From positions 682,001-746,000 of the forward strand of contig NZ_JBEVTG010000002.1 of NCBI RefSeq assembly GCF_040513375.1: a stretch of 64,000 bases of DNA. Reading direction: 5' to 3'. This document shows positions 43,901 through 51,530 of the stretch, one piece after another; the stretch's first letter is position 1; each line of letters starts with the position of its first letter. The position numbers were made by a program, and so were the translations under genes. A model generated the notes under the pieces. That model saw nothing but the letters and a program-made list of their open reading frames with translations. It was not told the DNA's origin and ran no database searches. The DNA is from Flagellimonas_B algarum. Its GTDB lineage: Bacteria; Bacteroidota; Bacteroidia; Flavobacteriales; Flavobacteriaceae.

Positions 43901-44635
43901 CGTGAAAAAGGAAGCAACTCCGAACGGGAAATGGCGCATGCCATGTTCCTGGCCGGTTTCGATGTGAAAGACGTTCACATGACCGATTTGATCACCGGGC
44001 GGGAAGACCTTAAAGAAATCCAATTTTTGGGCGCTGTCGGCGGTTTCTCGAATTCCGATGTATTGGGTTCGGCCAAAGGTTGGGCCGGGGCCATCAAATA
44101 CAACGACAAGGCCAAAAAAGCCATTGACGATTTCTTCGCCCGAAAGGACACCCTATCGGTCGGAATCTGCAATGGATGCCAGTTGTTCATGGAATTGGAT
44201 TTGATCAATCCGGAGCATGGTGACAAGCACGGAAAAATGACGTACAACGATTCCGCCAAACACGAAAGCAACTTTACCTCGGTCGAAGTGCAAAAGAACG
44301 ATTCGGTAATGCTGGGCAACCTTGAAGGAACGACCCTTGGTGTATGGATCAGTCATGGCGAGGGCAAGTTCGTGTTGCCGATGAAAGAAGATGAATACGG
44401 TATCGTGGCCAAATATGGCTATGAGGCCTATCCGTCCAATCCGAATGGGAGTGATTATAACGTGGCCATGCTCTGTGACAAGAGCGGTAGGCATTTGGTG
44501 ACCATGCCGCATATCGAACGCTCCATCTTCCCATGGAACTGGGCCCACTACCCAAAGGACAGGGATGATGTGATCTCTCCGTGGATCCAAGCCTTCGTGA
44601 ATGCACGCAATTGGATCGAAAGGAATGCAGGCTAA
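40967..44635 (+). CDS. purL: Phosphoribosylformylglycinamidine synthase (large single-chain PurL)
   Basis: A 1222-residue enzyme of the long form. An N-terminal PurS-like part is followed by two AIR-synthase-type halves (QVNSEHCRHKIFNGTF; KAETHNFPTTVEPFNGAATG; VGGRVAKQQCAGPLQLP; IPTGKDSLSMKQKYPD by position). A C-terminal class I glutamine amidotransferase domain contains the nucleophile SVGICNGCQLF. It converts FGAR, glutamine and ATP to FGAM in purine synthesis. The frame is open to 40928, but ATG 40967 is the normal start. A GNAT gene overlaps its stop by one base. Confidence 0.97.
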   Translation: MIHFFGDPSAKVFALQTSQPLSSEDQQKLSWLFGNQDKIESASLDAFFVGPRATMVTPWSTNATEITQNMGIVGIERIESFTAVDRDTTQFDPMLFQKYPGLDQTIFTIDIEPEPILDIDDIAAYNQQEGLALSAEEVDYLDQLSERLGRKLTDSEVFGFSQVNSEHCRHKIFNGTFVIDGKEMPGSLFKMIKKTSEAHPNGIVSAYKDNVAFIKGPKVVQFAPKRADIPDFYEERPFDSVLSLKAETHNFPTTVEPFNGAATGSGGEIRDRLAGGQGSLPLAGTAVYMTSYSRLEDTRPWEKTFEARKWLYQTPLDILIKASNGASDFGNKFGQPLITGSVLTFEHREEAARLGFDKVIMMAGGIGYAKTEQALKNSPKTGNKVVILGGDNYRIGMGGAAVSSADTGEFESAIELNAVQRSNPEMQKRAANAIRGLVEADMNPIVSIHDHGAGGHLNCLSELVEETGGKIDLDKLPVGDPTLSAKEIIGNESQERMGLVIAENDMAQLERIAARERSPMFTVGEVTGDHRFTFSSSSKGDTPMDLGMDDMFGSSPKTIMEDRKSNTTFQDAPYELAHFHDYLEQLLQLEAVACKDWLTNKVDRCVGGRVAKQQCAGPLQLPLNNCGVMALDFKGKEGLATSIGHSPVSGLIDPSAGSRNSIAEALTNIIWAPLEEGLKSVSLSANWMWPCKNPGEDARLYEAVQACSEFAIELGINIPTGKDSLSMKQKYPDQEVIAPGTVIISAAGHCSDLTKVVEPVLQKDGGYIYYLNLSREAHELGGSSFYQVLNAVGSTAPSIGDAAYFKKAFNIIQQEIKAGNIHSGHDVGSGGLITTLLELCFADNGIGASIDLTPIGEPDSMKVLFAENIGIVFQGDGWVEERLRSQGLDIIKIGDPRNGSEMTIKNHGVEMGLNIPSLRDTWFKTSYLLDDQQTAKGLAKERFSNYKEQALTYRFPKRLALDSLPKIPKKERPKAAILREKGSNSEREMAHAMFLAGFDVKDVHMTDLITGREDLKEIQFLGAVGGFSNSDVLGSAKGWAGAIKYNDKAKKAIDDFFARKDTLSVGICNGCQLFMELDLINPEHGDKHGKMTYNDSAKHESNFTSVEVQKNDSVMLGNLEGTTLGVWISHGEGKFVLPMKEDEYGIVAKYGYEAYPSNPNGSDYNVAMLCDKSGRHLVTMPHIERSIFPWNWAHYPKDRDDVISPWIQAFVNARNWIERNAG

Positions 44636-45117
44636 TGGCGAAAAAGGACACCTCCGAAAATTTTACCATCCGACCGGCAACCATCGATGAGGTACCCCGT
44701 ATCGTGGCGCTATTGGCCGATGATGTCTTGGGTCGTGAACGGGAGCAATACCGCCTCCCCCTACCCCAACCCTACTATGATGCCTTTGCCGAAATCGATA
44801 CCGACCCCAATCATGAATTGATGGTTATGGTCGAAGATGGACATACCGTTGTCGGTACCTTGCAACTCTCCTTTTTGCCTTACTTGACCTATCAAGGTGG
44901 CATTAGGGCACAAATCGAACAGGTGCGCATCCATTCCGAATTCCGCGGGTTGGGCCTTGGCCATCGGTTTTTCACCTGGGCCATTGAACGAGCAAAGGAA
45001 CGTGGGGCCCATCTGCTGCAACTGACCACCGACAAAAAGCGGCCCGAAGCCTTGAAGTTTTATGAGCAACTCGGATTTAGAGCCTCCCATGAAGGAATGA
45101 AACTCAATCTTTCCTAA
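44635..45117 (+). CDS. GNAT family N-acetyltransferase
   Basis: The 160-residue protein has an acetyl-CoA-binding motif (EQVRIHSEFRGLGLGHRFFTWAI, with R-G-x-G-x-G-like R/G residues). An N-terminal IRPATIDEVPRIVALLADD and the family end LTTDKKRPEALKFYEQLGF are present. This is the usual PhnO/aminoglycoside-like small acetyltransferase layout; the substrate is unknown. Its start overlaps purL (TAATG), so it depends on purL translation. The 198 bases after it show no gene. Confidence 0.88.
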   Translation: MAKKDTSENFTIRPATIDEVPRIVALLADDVLGREREQYRLPLPQPYYDAFAEIDTDPNHELMVMVEDGHTVVGTLQLSFLPYLTYQGGIRAQIEQVRIHSEFRGLGLGHRFFTWAIERAKERGAHLLQLTTDKKRPEALKFYEQLGFRASHEGMKLNLS

Positions 45118-45315
45118 AGGATATGGAATCGGTTTGGCCAAAGCGAATGGTGCTTTTTGCAGCCTTCCCAGGTGCTTGAAACATCCTGTATCAGCGTTCC
45201 ATACCAAGACGCCTGAAACTGGCATTTTTACAATTTTTAGGAGACCCAATTGCCATATCCATTTTAAAATCCGCCTTCCTTTCCCTATTTTGCAATTTCT
45301 TTAGAGAAACTTACT

Positions 45316-47085
45316 ATGGCTACAGTAACTAGACTTTTTGATTTTCCATACCACCAATTAGCGAACAACCCCCTTGATAATGCCTTGGTTACCAAATACT
45401 CCGGTAAATGGGTGTCGACGTCTACCCAAGAGTATATCGACAAGGCCAATGCCATTAGCCGAGGGTTGCTTCGAATGGGCGTAAATGCCAATGACAAGAT
45501 CGCGGTCATCTCTATGACCAACCGCACGGAATGGAATATCATGGATATCGGTATCCTTCAGACCGGAGCACAAAACGTACCCATTTATCCCACCATCTCC
45601 GAAGAAGACTACGAATACGTACTGAACCACTCGGAAGCCGTTTATTGCTTTGTTTCATGCCAAGATGTATTGAACAAAGTGTTGGCCATTAGTGGAAAGT
45701 TGAAAAAATTAAAAGCGGTGTTCTCTTTTGACCAGTTGGACAATTGCGATCATTGGACCCAAGTCTTGGAACAAGGCGCCGACACTTCGAATCAGGATGA
45801 AGTTGAAAAAAGGAAGGCTGCCGTCAAACCGGAAGATCTCGCCACCTTGATCTACACCTCGGGCACCACGGGTCGCCCCAAAGGGGTCATGCTCTCCCAC
45901 AACAACATCGTCTCGAACGTCATATCGAGTAAAGAACGGGTGCCTTTTAAGGCCGGGGGCGTCGCTTTGAGCTTTTTACCGATCTGTCACATCTTCGAGC
46001 GGATGATCCTCTACCTCTATCAATATTGTGGCATCGAGGTCTACTTCGCCGAAGGCCTTGACAAGATCAGTGATAACGTCAAGGAAATCAAACCGAACGT
46101 TATGACGGTGGTGCCGCGACTTTTGGAAAAAGTATACGATTCGATCATCGCCAAGGGGACTGCCCTGACCGGTCTCAAAAAGAAACTCTTCTTCTGGGCC
46201 GTCAACCTAGGGTTGAAATTCGAACCTTATGGGCAAAACGGTTGGTGGTATGAAACCAAGTTGGGCTTGGCCCGTAAGCTGATCTTTAGTAAATGGCAAG
46301 AAGGCCTTGGCGGTAATCTCGAGACCATGGTTTCGGGTAGTGCGGCCCTACAACAACGTTTAGGACGTGTCTTCGGTGCTGCCGGAATGCCCGTTATGGA
46401 AGGCTATGGCCTCACGGAAACCTCTCCGGTCATCTCAGTCAATCAAGAAGAAGGTGGCGGATGGAAAATCGGAGCGGTCGGACGCATCATCAAAGGCGTA
46501 GAAGTCAAGATCGCCGAGGATGGCGAGATCCTTTGCAAAGGCCCTAATGTCATGCAAGGCTATTACAAAGACCCCGAAAAGACCGCGGAAGTGCTTAAAG
46601 ATGGCTACTTCCACACTGGGGATATCGGGGAAATCGATAGCGATGGCTTTCTGAGGATCACCGATCGCAAAAAAGAAATGTTCAAAACCTCGGGCGGAAA
46701 GTACGTAGCGCCGCAACTGTTGGAAAACCGTTTTAAAGAATCGGTCTTCATCGAACAGATCATGGTCGTCGGAGAAGGTGAAAAGATGCCGGCAGCCTTG
46801 ATACAACCGAATTTCGACATGCTCTTTAGTTGGGCCGAAAGCAACGATATCACCATCAGTCAAAAATCGGATATTATCGTCAACGACAAGGTCTTGGCCC
46901 GACTCCAAGAAGAAGTCGACCTGGCCAATGAGGATTTCGCCAAATGGGAAAAAGTGAAGCAATTCCGTTTGACTCCAGACGTATGGAGTGTCGATGACGG
47001 CCATCTGACCCCGACCATGAAATTGCGTCGGAAAATCGTCAAGGAGAAATACCTGAAGCTTTACAATGACATCTACGGGTATTGA
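45316..47085 (+). CDS. Long-chain fatty acid-CoA ligase (AMP-binding)
   Basis: A 589-residue adenylate-forming enzyme with the ATP loop YTSGTTGRPKGVMLSHNN. Further marks are GYGLTETSPVIS, GDIGEIDSDGFLRITDRKKEMFKTSGGKYVAP (by position about 440-470) and a C-terminal lysine in TPTMKLRRKIV. This is the long-chain acyl-CoA synthetase pattern, with a plain cytoplasmic or peripheral membrane location. It activates fatty acids and stands beside the MarR-fadNAE-like genes, so it probably feeds beta-oxidation. Confidence 0.92.
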   Translation: MATVTRLFDFPYHQLANNPLDNALVTKYSGKWVSTSTQEYIDKANAISRGLLRMGVNANDKIAVISMTNRTEWNIMDIGILQTGAQNVPIYPTISEEDYEYVLNHSEAVYCFVSCQDVLNKVLAISGKLKKLKAVFSFDQLDNCDHWTQVLEQGADTSNQDEVEKRKAAVKPEDLATLIYTSGTTGRPKGVMLSHNNIVSNVISSKERVPFKAGGVALSFLPICHIFERMILYLYQYCGIEVYFAEGLDKISDNVKEIKPNVMTVVPRLLEKVYDSIIAKGTALTGLKKKLFFWAVNLGLKFEPYGQNGWWYETKLGLARKLIFSKWQEGLGGNLETMVSGSAALQQRLGRVFGAAGMPVMEGYGLTETSPVISVNQEEGGGWKIGAVGRIIKGVEVKIAEDGEILCKGPNVMQGYYKDPEKTAEVLKDGYFHTGDIGEIDSDGFLRITDRKKEMFKTSGGKYVAPQLLENRFKESVFIEQIMVVGEGEKMPAALIQPNFDMLFSWAESNDITISQKSDIIVNDKVLARLQEEVDLANEDFAKWEKVKQFRLTPDVWSVDDGHLTPTMKLRRKIVKEKYLKLYNDIYGY

Positions 47086-47097
47086 TCCCTGATTGCC

Positions 47098-47346
47098 ATG
47101 GCTTACGAAAAATACACCACCGAACAATTGAAGAAGGCGCAAAAGATCTTACTCGGTCTGAGTATCGTAGCCTTGCTGTTTACGGTCGTGATGCTGGTTT
47201 ACGGTATCATGGAAAGTAGCGATGGCGGTAATTCCTCAATTTTGTTCTTGGTTCCTACGGTGTTCGGACCACTTTCCATATTTCCGGCCCTTTTCGCTTC
47301 CAGTGTCGGGAGTGAACTCAAAAAAAGAGGGCAAAACCCATCCTGA
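47098..47346 (+). CDS. Small two-helix membrane protein
   Basis: The 82-residue protein has two membrane helices (ILLGLSIVALLFTVVMLVYG and LFLVPTVFGPLSIFPALFA) and a charged, cytoplasmic N-terminal KYTTEQLKKAQK. I do not recognise a family. It starts 12 bases after the acyl-CoA ligase stop, so it is probably in the same operon. Confidence 0.6.
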   Translation: MAYEKYTTEQLKKAQKILLGLSIVALLFTVVMLVYGIMESSDGGNSSILFLVPTVFGPLSIFPALFASSVGSELKKRGQNPS

Positions 47347-47390
47347 ATTTTCGATTTAAACGTCACAGCCGAATAGTGATCGCTTAAATA

Positions 47391-47412
47391 TTTATTATGC
47401 ATGCATAATAAA
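47391..47412. promoter_or_regulatory. Perfect 22-bp palindrome, candidate MarR operator
   Basis: Each arm reads TTTATTATGCA, and the second arm is its exact complement. It lies 6-28 bases upstream of the -7 box TATATTTG (47419-47426) of the marR-fad operon, so it covers the -33 region. MarR dimers bind palindromes of about this size, so autorepression is the natural reading. Confidence 0.7.
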
Positions 47413-47418
47413 TTTTAG

Positions 47419-47426
47419 TATATTTG
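47419..47426 (+). promoter_or_regulatory. -7 box of the marR-fad operon
   Basis: TATATTTG matches TAnnTTTG and lies 17 bases before the ATG at 47444. The -33 region is occupied by the palindrome and has no TTG. Confidence 0.55.
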
Positions 47427-47443
47427 GAATCGAAATTTCCCAA

Positions 47444-47890
47444 ATGAAAGAAGTCACAATCGACTGGGCACTCCGTGCAACTTGGCAAGCGGTCACAAAA
47501 ATGTACAACGAAGAAGCGAAGAACTATGGGCTGACCATGGCCATTGGCTTTACGTTGTTGAGCATCGACGCCAAAAAAGGGACACCGAGTACCGCCCTTG
47601 GCCCTAGAATGGGCATGGAGGCCACCAGCCTTTCCCGCATTTTGAAAAGTATTGAAGAAAAGGGATACATCGAACGCAGGCCCAACCCCAAAGACGGTCG
47701 CGGGGTCTTGATCCATTTGACCGCTCTAGGTATCGAGAAGCGCAAAGACTCGAAAGAAGTGGTCATGCGGTTCAATGATGTCGTTCAAGGAACGGTCGGT
47801 GAAAACGAATTGAAAGGCTTCTACAAAACCATGGAGGCGATCAACAAATTGATCGCCGACAAGGAAATCTATATCAAATCAACGAACTAA
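47444..47890 (+). CDS. MarR family transcriptional regulator
   Basis: A 148-residue winged-helix regulator. The helix-turn-helix and wing are in TALGPRMGMEATSLSRILKSIEEKGYIERRPNPKDGRGVLIHLTALG (by position 45-92). The N-terminal helices form the dimer part. It is the first gene of a fad operon (19 bases to the next gene). A role like that of FabT- or FadR-type control, sensing acyl-CoA, is inferred from the neighbours; ligand contacts cannot be read off. Confidence 0.9.
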   Translation: MKEVTIDWALRATWQAVTKMYNEEAKNYGLTMAIGFTLLSIDAKKGTPSTALGPRMGMEATSLSRILKSIEEKGYIERRPNPKDGRGVLIHLTALGIEKRKDSKEVVMRFNDVVQGTVGENELKGFYKTMEAINKLIADKEIYIKSTN

Positions 47891-47909
47891 TTAATCCATC
47901 ATAAGTTAC

Positions 47910-50315
47910 ATGAAAAGGCACATCAATAATGTTGCGGTAATCGGTTCCGGAATAATGGGAAGTGGCATTGCCTGTCACTTCGCGAATATCGGGGTCGAAG
48001 TTTTGCTTTTGGATATCGTACCCAGGGAACTGAGCGATGCCGAAAAGGCCAAAGGACTCACCCTTGAGGACAAGGCCGTCCGCAACCGGATAGTCAACGA
48101 TTCACTTAAAGCCGCCCTTAAGGGCAAACCCTCCCCCATCTATCATCAAAAATTCGCCAATCGCATCAGCACGGGGAACTTGGAAGACGATATCGCCAAG
48201 ATCAAAGATGTCGATTGGATCATCGAAGTCGTTGTTGAACGGCTCGACATCAAAAAACAAGTGTTCGAAAACATCGAAAAGCACCGGAAACCTGGCACCT
48301 TGATTACTTCGAATACCTCGGGCATCCCGATACATTTCATGAGTGAGGGAAGAAGTGAGGATTTCCAAAAACATTTTTGCGGAACCCACTTCTTCAATCC
48401 TGCCAGATACCTCAAGCTCTTTGAAATCATCCCAGGTCCGAAGACCGATACCGAGGTCCTTGATTTCTTGAACGGTTATGGTGAACAGTTTTTGGGAAAG
48501 ACTTCGGTGGTGGCCAAAGACACGCCGGCTTTTATCGGGAACAGGATCGGTATTTTCAGCATCATGAGTCTCTTTCATGCGGTGAAAGACCTTGGAATGA
48601 CCGTTGAAGAAGTCGACAAACTAACCGGTCCCGTTATCGGAAGACCTAAATCAGCCACCTTCCGTACCGTCGATGTCGTCGGTCTCGACACCTTGGTGCA
48701 TGTCGCCAACGGGCTCTATGAAAACTGCCCCGATGACGAAAGACATGGCCTGTTCAAACTTCCCGATTTCATCGACACCCTCATGGCCAATAAATGGTTG
48801 GGTAGTAAGTCGGGACAAGGTTTTTACAAAAAAGTAAAGAACGATGCCGGAAAGAGTGAGATCCTTACCCTGGACCTCGACAGTATGGAGTACCGCTCCA
48901 AGAAATCGGCGAAATTCGCGACTTTGGAACTAACAAAGACCATTGACAAAGTGGTCGATCGCTTTGCAGTCTTATGTGGCGGAAAAGACAAGGCCGGGGA
49001 ATTCTATAGAAAAAGCTTCGGGCAATTGTTCGCTTACGTATCACATCGCATTCCTGAAATTACCGACGAACTCTATAAAATCGATGACGCCATGAAGGCC
49101 GGTTTCGGCTGGGAACACGGCCCTTTCCAGATTTGGGACGCCGTAGGGCTCGATAAAGGATTGGAGTTCATCAAAGCCGAAGGACAGGAGCCAGCGGCTT
49201 GGGTCACTGAAATGCAAGCGGCCGGTATCAGCTCCTTTTATTCGGTAAAGGATGGGGCCACCCACTATTACGATATTCCGAAAAAAGCAATGGTGAAAGT
49301 ACCTGGACAAGACGCGTTTATCATTCTTGACAATATCCGTAAGAGTAATGAGGTCTTCAAAAATTCAGGTGTTGTCATCGAAGATTTGGGAGATGGCATC
49401 CTAAACTGTGAGTTCCAGTCCAAAATGAACACCATTGGCGGTGATGTTTTAGCCGGTTTGAATAAGGCCATTGACCTTGCGGAGAAAGACTTCCAAGGCT
49501 TGGTCGTCGGAAATCAGGCCGCCAACTTTTCAGTGGGTGCCAATATCGGCATGATATTCATGATGGCCGTCGAACAAGAATACGACGAACTGAACATGGC
49601 CATCAAGATGTTTCAAGATACGATGATGCGCATGCGGTATTCGTCGATTCCGACCATTTCTGCCCCCCATGGCATGTGTTTGGGCGGGGGTTGCGAACTG
49701 TCATTGCATGCCGATAAGGTCGTTGCAGCGGCAGAGACCTATATCGGGCTTGTCGAGTTCGGTGTCGGGGTTATCCCGGGTGGTGGTGGATCCAAGGAAT
49801 TCGCCATGCGGGCCTCAGACTCGTTCCGTAAAGGGGACGTCGAATTGAACATCCTACAAGAATACTTTTTGACGATCGGAATGGCCAAAGTATCCACATC
49901 GGCCTATGAGGCCTTCGATTTGGGCATCTTACAAAAGGGTAAGGATGTGGTCGTGGTCAACAAAGACCGCCAGATCGCTACGGCCAAGGCCCACGCGAAA
50001 CTAATGGCCGAAGCTGGCTACACCAAACCGCCAAGTCGCAAAGACGTCAAGGTATTGGGAAAACAGGCGTTGGGTATGTTCTTGGTCGGTACCGATGCCA
50101 TGGAAGCCAGCCGTTACATCAGTGAACACGATAAGAAAATTGCGAACAAGTTGGCCTACGTCATGGCAGGAGGTGACCTTTCGGAACCCACGATGGTTTC
50201 GGAGCAATACCTTCTGGATATCGAACGTGAAGCCTTCCTTTCCCTTTGTACCGAAAGAAAGACCCTTGAACGCATACAGCATATGTTGAAAACAGGAAAA
50301 CCCCTTAGAAACTAA
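47910..50315 (+). CDS. fadN: 3-hydroxyacyl-CoA dehydrogenase/enoyl-CoA hydratase (FadN-like)
   Basis: The 801-residue bifunctional enzyme has the order dehydrogenase then hydratase, as in Bacillus FadN and opposite to E. coli FadB. NAD motif GSGIMGSGIACHFANIG is at residues 11-27. The catalytic part is NTSGIPI...CGTHFFNPARYLKLFEIIPG, and GKTSVVAKDTPAFIGNRIG follows. The crotonase part from about residue 485 has APHGMCLGGGCELSLHAD and GLVEFGVGVIPGGGGSKEF. It performs two steps of beta-oxidation. The thiolase gene starts 4 bases downstream. Confidence 0.95.
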   Translation: MKRHINNVAVIGSGIMGSGIACHFANIGVEVLLLDIVPRELSDAEKAKGLTLEDKAVRNRIVNDSLKAALKGKPSPIYHQKFANRISTGNLEDDIAKIKDVDWIIEVVVERLDIKKQVFENIEKHRKPGTLITSNTSGIPIHFMSEGRSEDFQKHFCGTHFFNPARYLKLFEIIPGPKTDTEVLDFLNGYGEQFLGKTSVVAKDTPAFIGNRIGIFSIMSLFHAVKDLGMTVEEVDKLTGPVIGRPKSATFRTVDVVGLDTLVHVANGLYENCPDDERHGLFKLPDFIDTLMANKWLGSKSGQGFYKKVKNDAGKSEILTLDLDSMEYRSKKSAKFATLELTKTIDKVVDRFAVLCGGKDKAGEFYRKSFGQLFAYVSHRIPEITDELYKIDDAMKAGFGWEHGPFQIWDAVGLDKGLEFIKAEGQEPAAWVTEMQAAGISSFYSVKDGATHYYDIPKKAMVKVPGQDAFIILDNIRKSNEVFKNSGVVIEDLGDGILNCEFQSKMNTIGGDVLAGLNKAIDLAEKDFQGLVVGNQAANFSVGANIGMIFMMAVEQEYDELNMAIKMFQDTMMRMRYSSIPTISAPHGMCLGGGCELSLHADKVVAAAETYIGLVEFGVGVIPGGGGSKEFAMRASDSFRKGDVELNILQEYFLTIGMAKVSTSAYEAFDLGILQKGKDVVVVNKDRQIATAKAHAKLMAEAGYTKPPSRKDVKVLGKQALGMFLVGTDAMEASRYISEHDKKIANKLAYVMAGGDLSEPTMVSEQYLLDIEREAFLSLCTERKTLERIQHMLKTGKPLRN

Positions 50316-50319
50316 AAAC

Positions 50320-51510
50320 ATGAAAACAGCATATATAGTCAAAGGATACCGCACCGCGGTCGGCAAATCCAAAAAAGGAGGGTTTCGATTCAAAAGGGCC
50401 GATGAATTGGCAGCGGAGACCATCGAACATTTGGTCGGGCAATTGCCTGAATTCGATAAAACCAGGATTGATGATGTTATCGTCGGTAATGCCATGCCCG
50501 AAGGCTCGCAAGGCTTGAACATGGCCCGATTGATTTCCTTGATGGGATTGGACATCGTCGACGTACCCGGTGTAACCGTTAACCGATTCTGTTCTTCAGG
50601 ATTGGAAACCATCGGAATCGCTTCCGCTAAAATACAGGCCGGAATGGCCGATTGTATTATCGCCGGGGGAGTTGAAAGTATGAGCTCCGTACCCATGACG
50701 GGATTCAAGACCGAATTGAACTACGATTTAGTCCATTCCGGACACGAAGATTACTATTGGGGAATGGGAAATACGGCCGAAGCGGTCGCCCAGGAATACA
50801 AAGTTTCGCGCGAAGACCAAGACGAATTCGCCTACCATTCGCATATGAAAGCCTTGAAAGCACTTGATGAAGATCGTTTTCAAGATCAAATCGTACCGAT
50901 AGAGGTCGAACAGACCTATGTCGACGGAAACGGTAAGCGAGCATCCAAAAAGTTCACCGTAACCAAAGATGAAGGTCCGCGACGAGGTACTTCTAAAGAA
51001 GCACTCGCGAAGTTGCGGCCGGTATTTGCCGCCAACGGAAGCGTAACGGCAGGAAACTCTTCACAGACCAGCGATGGTGCCGCTTTCGTTATGGTCATGA
51101 GTGAAGAAATGGTCAAGGAATTGAATCTTGAACCCGTTGCCCGTTTGGTCAATTACGCCGCTGCCGGGGTTCCACCCCGAATTATGGGTATCGGCCCGGT
51201 GGCAGCCGTACCGAAAGCTTTGAAGCAGGCGGGACTTTCACAGAACGATATCGAATTGATCGAGTTGAACGAAGCCTTCGCCTCCCAATCCTTGGCGGTA
51301 ATCCGTGAATTGGGATTGAATCCTGACATCATCAACGTCAATGGTGGTGCCATTGCCCTTGGACACCCCCTCGGCTGTACCGGGGCCAAACTTTCGGTAC
51401 AACTCTTCGACGAGATGCGAAAAAGGAACATGCAGGGCAAACACGGCATGGTGACCATGTGTGTAGGTACCGGACAGGGTGCCGCTGGAATATTTGAATT
51501 TTTGAATTGA
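50320..51510 (+). CDS. fadA: Acetyl-CoA C-acyltransferase (thiolase)
   Basis: A 396-residue thiolase with all three active-site regions: acylated cysteine in NRFCSSGLETI, ALGHPLGCTGA (His) and the C-terminal CVGTGQGAAGIFE (second Cys). NEAFASQS is also present. It cleaves 3-ketoacyl-CoA and acts with the preceding FadN-like enzyme. Position 4 bases after fadN and 20 bases before the acyl-CoA dehydrogenase gene gives a fadN-fadA-fadE order like that of Bacillus. Confidence 0.95.
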   Translation: MKTAYIVKGYRTAVGKSKKGGFRFKRADELAAETIEHLVGQLPEFDKTRIDDVIVGNAMPEGSQGLNMARLISLMGLDIVDVPGVTVNRFCSSGLETIGIASAKIQAGMADCIIAGGVESMSSVPMTGFKTELNYDLVHSGHEDYYWGMGNTAEAVAQEYKVSREDQDEFAYHSHMKALKALDEDRFQDQIVPIEVEQTYVDGNGKRASKKFTVTKDEGPRRGTSKEALAKLRPVFAANGSVTAGNSSQTSDGAAFVMVMSEEMVKELNLEPVARLVNYAAAGVPPRIMGIGPVAAVPKALKQAGLSQNDIELIELNEAFASQSLAVIRELGLNPDIINVNGGAIALGHPLGCTGAKLSVQLFDEMRKRNMQGKHGMVTMCVGTGQGAAGIFEFLN

Positions 51511-51530
51511 TTAATAGAATAAGATAAGCT

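Noticed and set aside
45118..45315. Gene remnant or small RNA in the spacer before the acyl-CoA ligase gene
   Set aside because: No coding frame or clear hairpin with a T-run is visible, only a weak AAAGC/GCTTT pair near 45140-45160.
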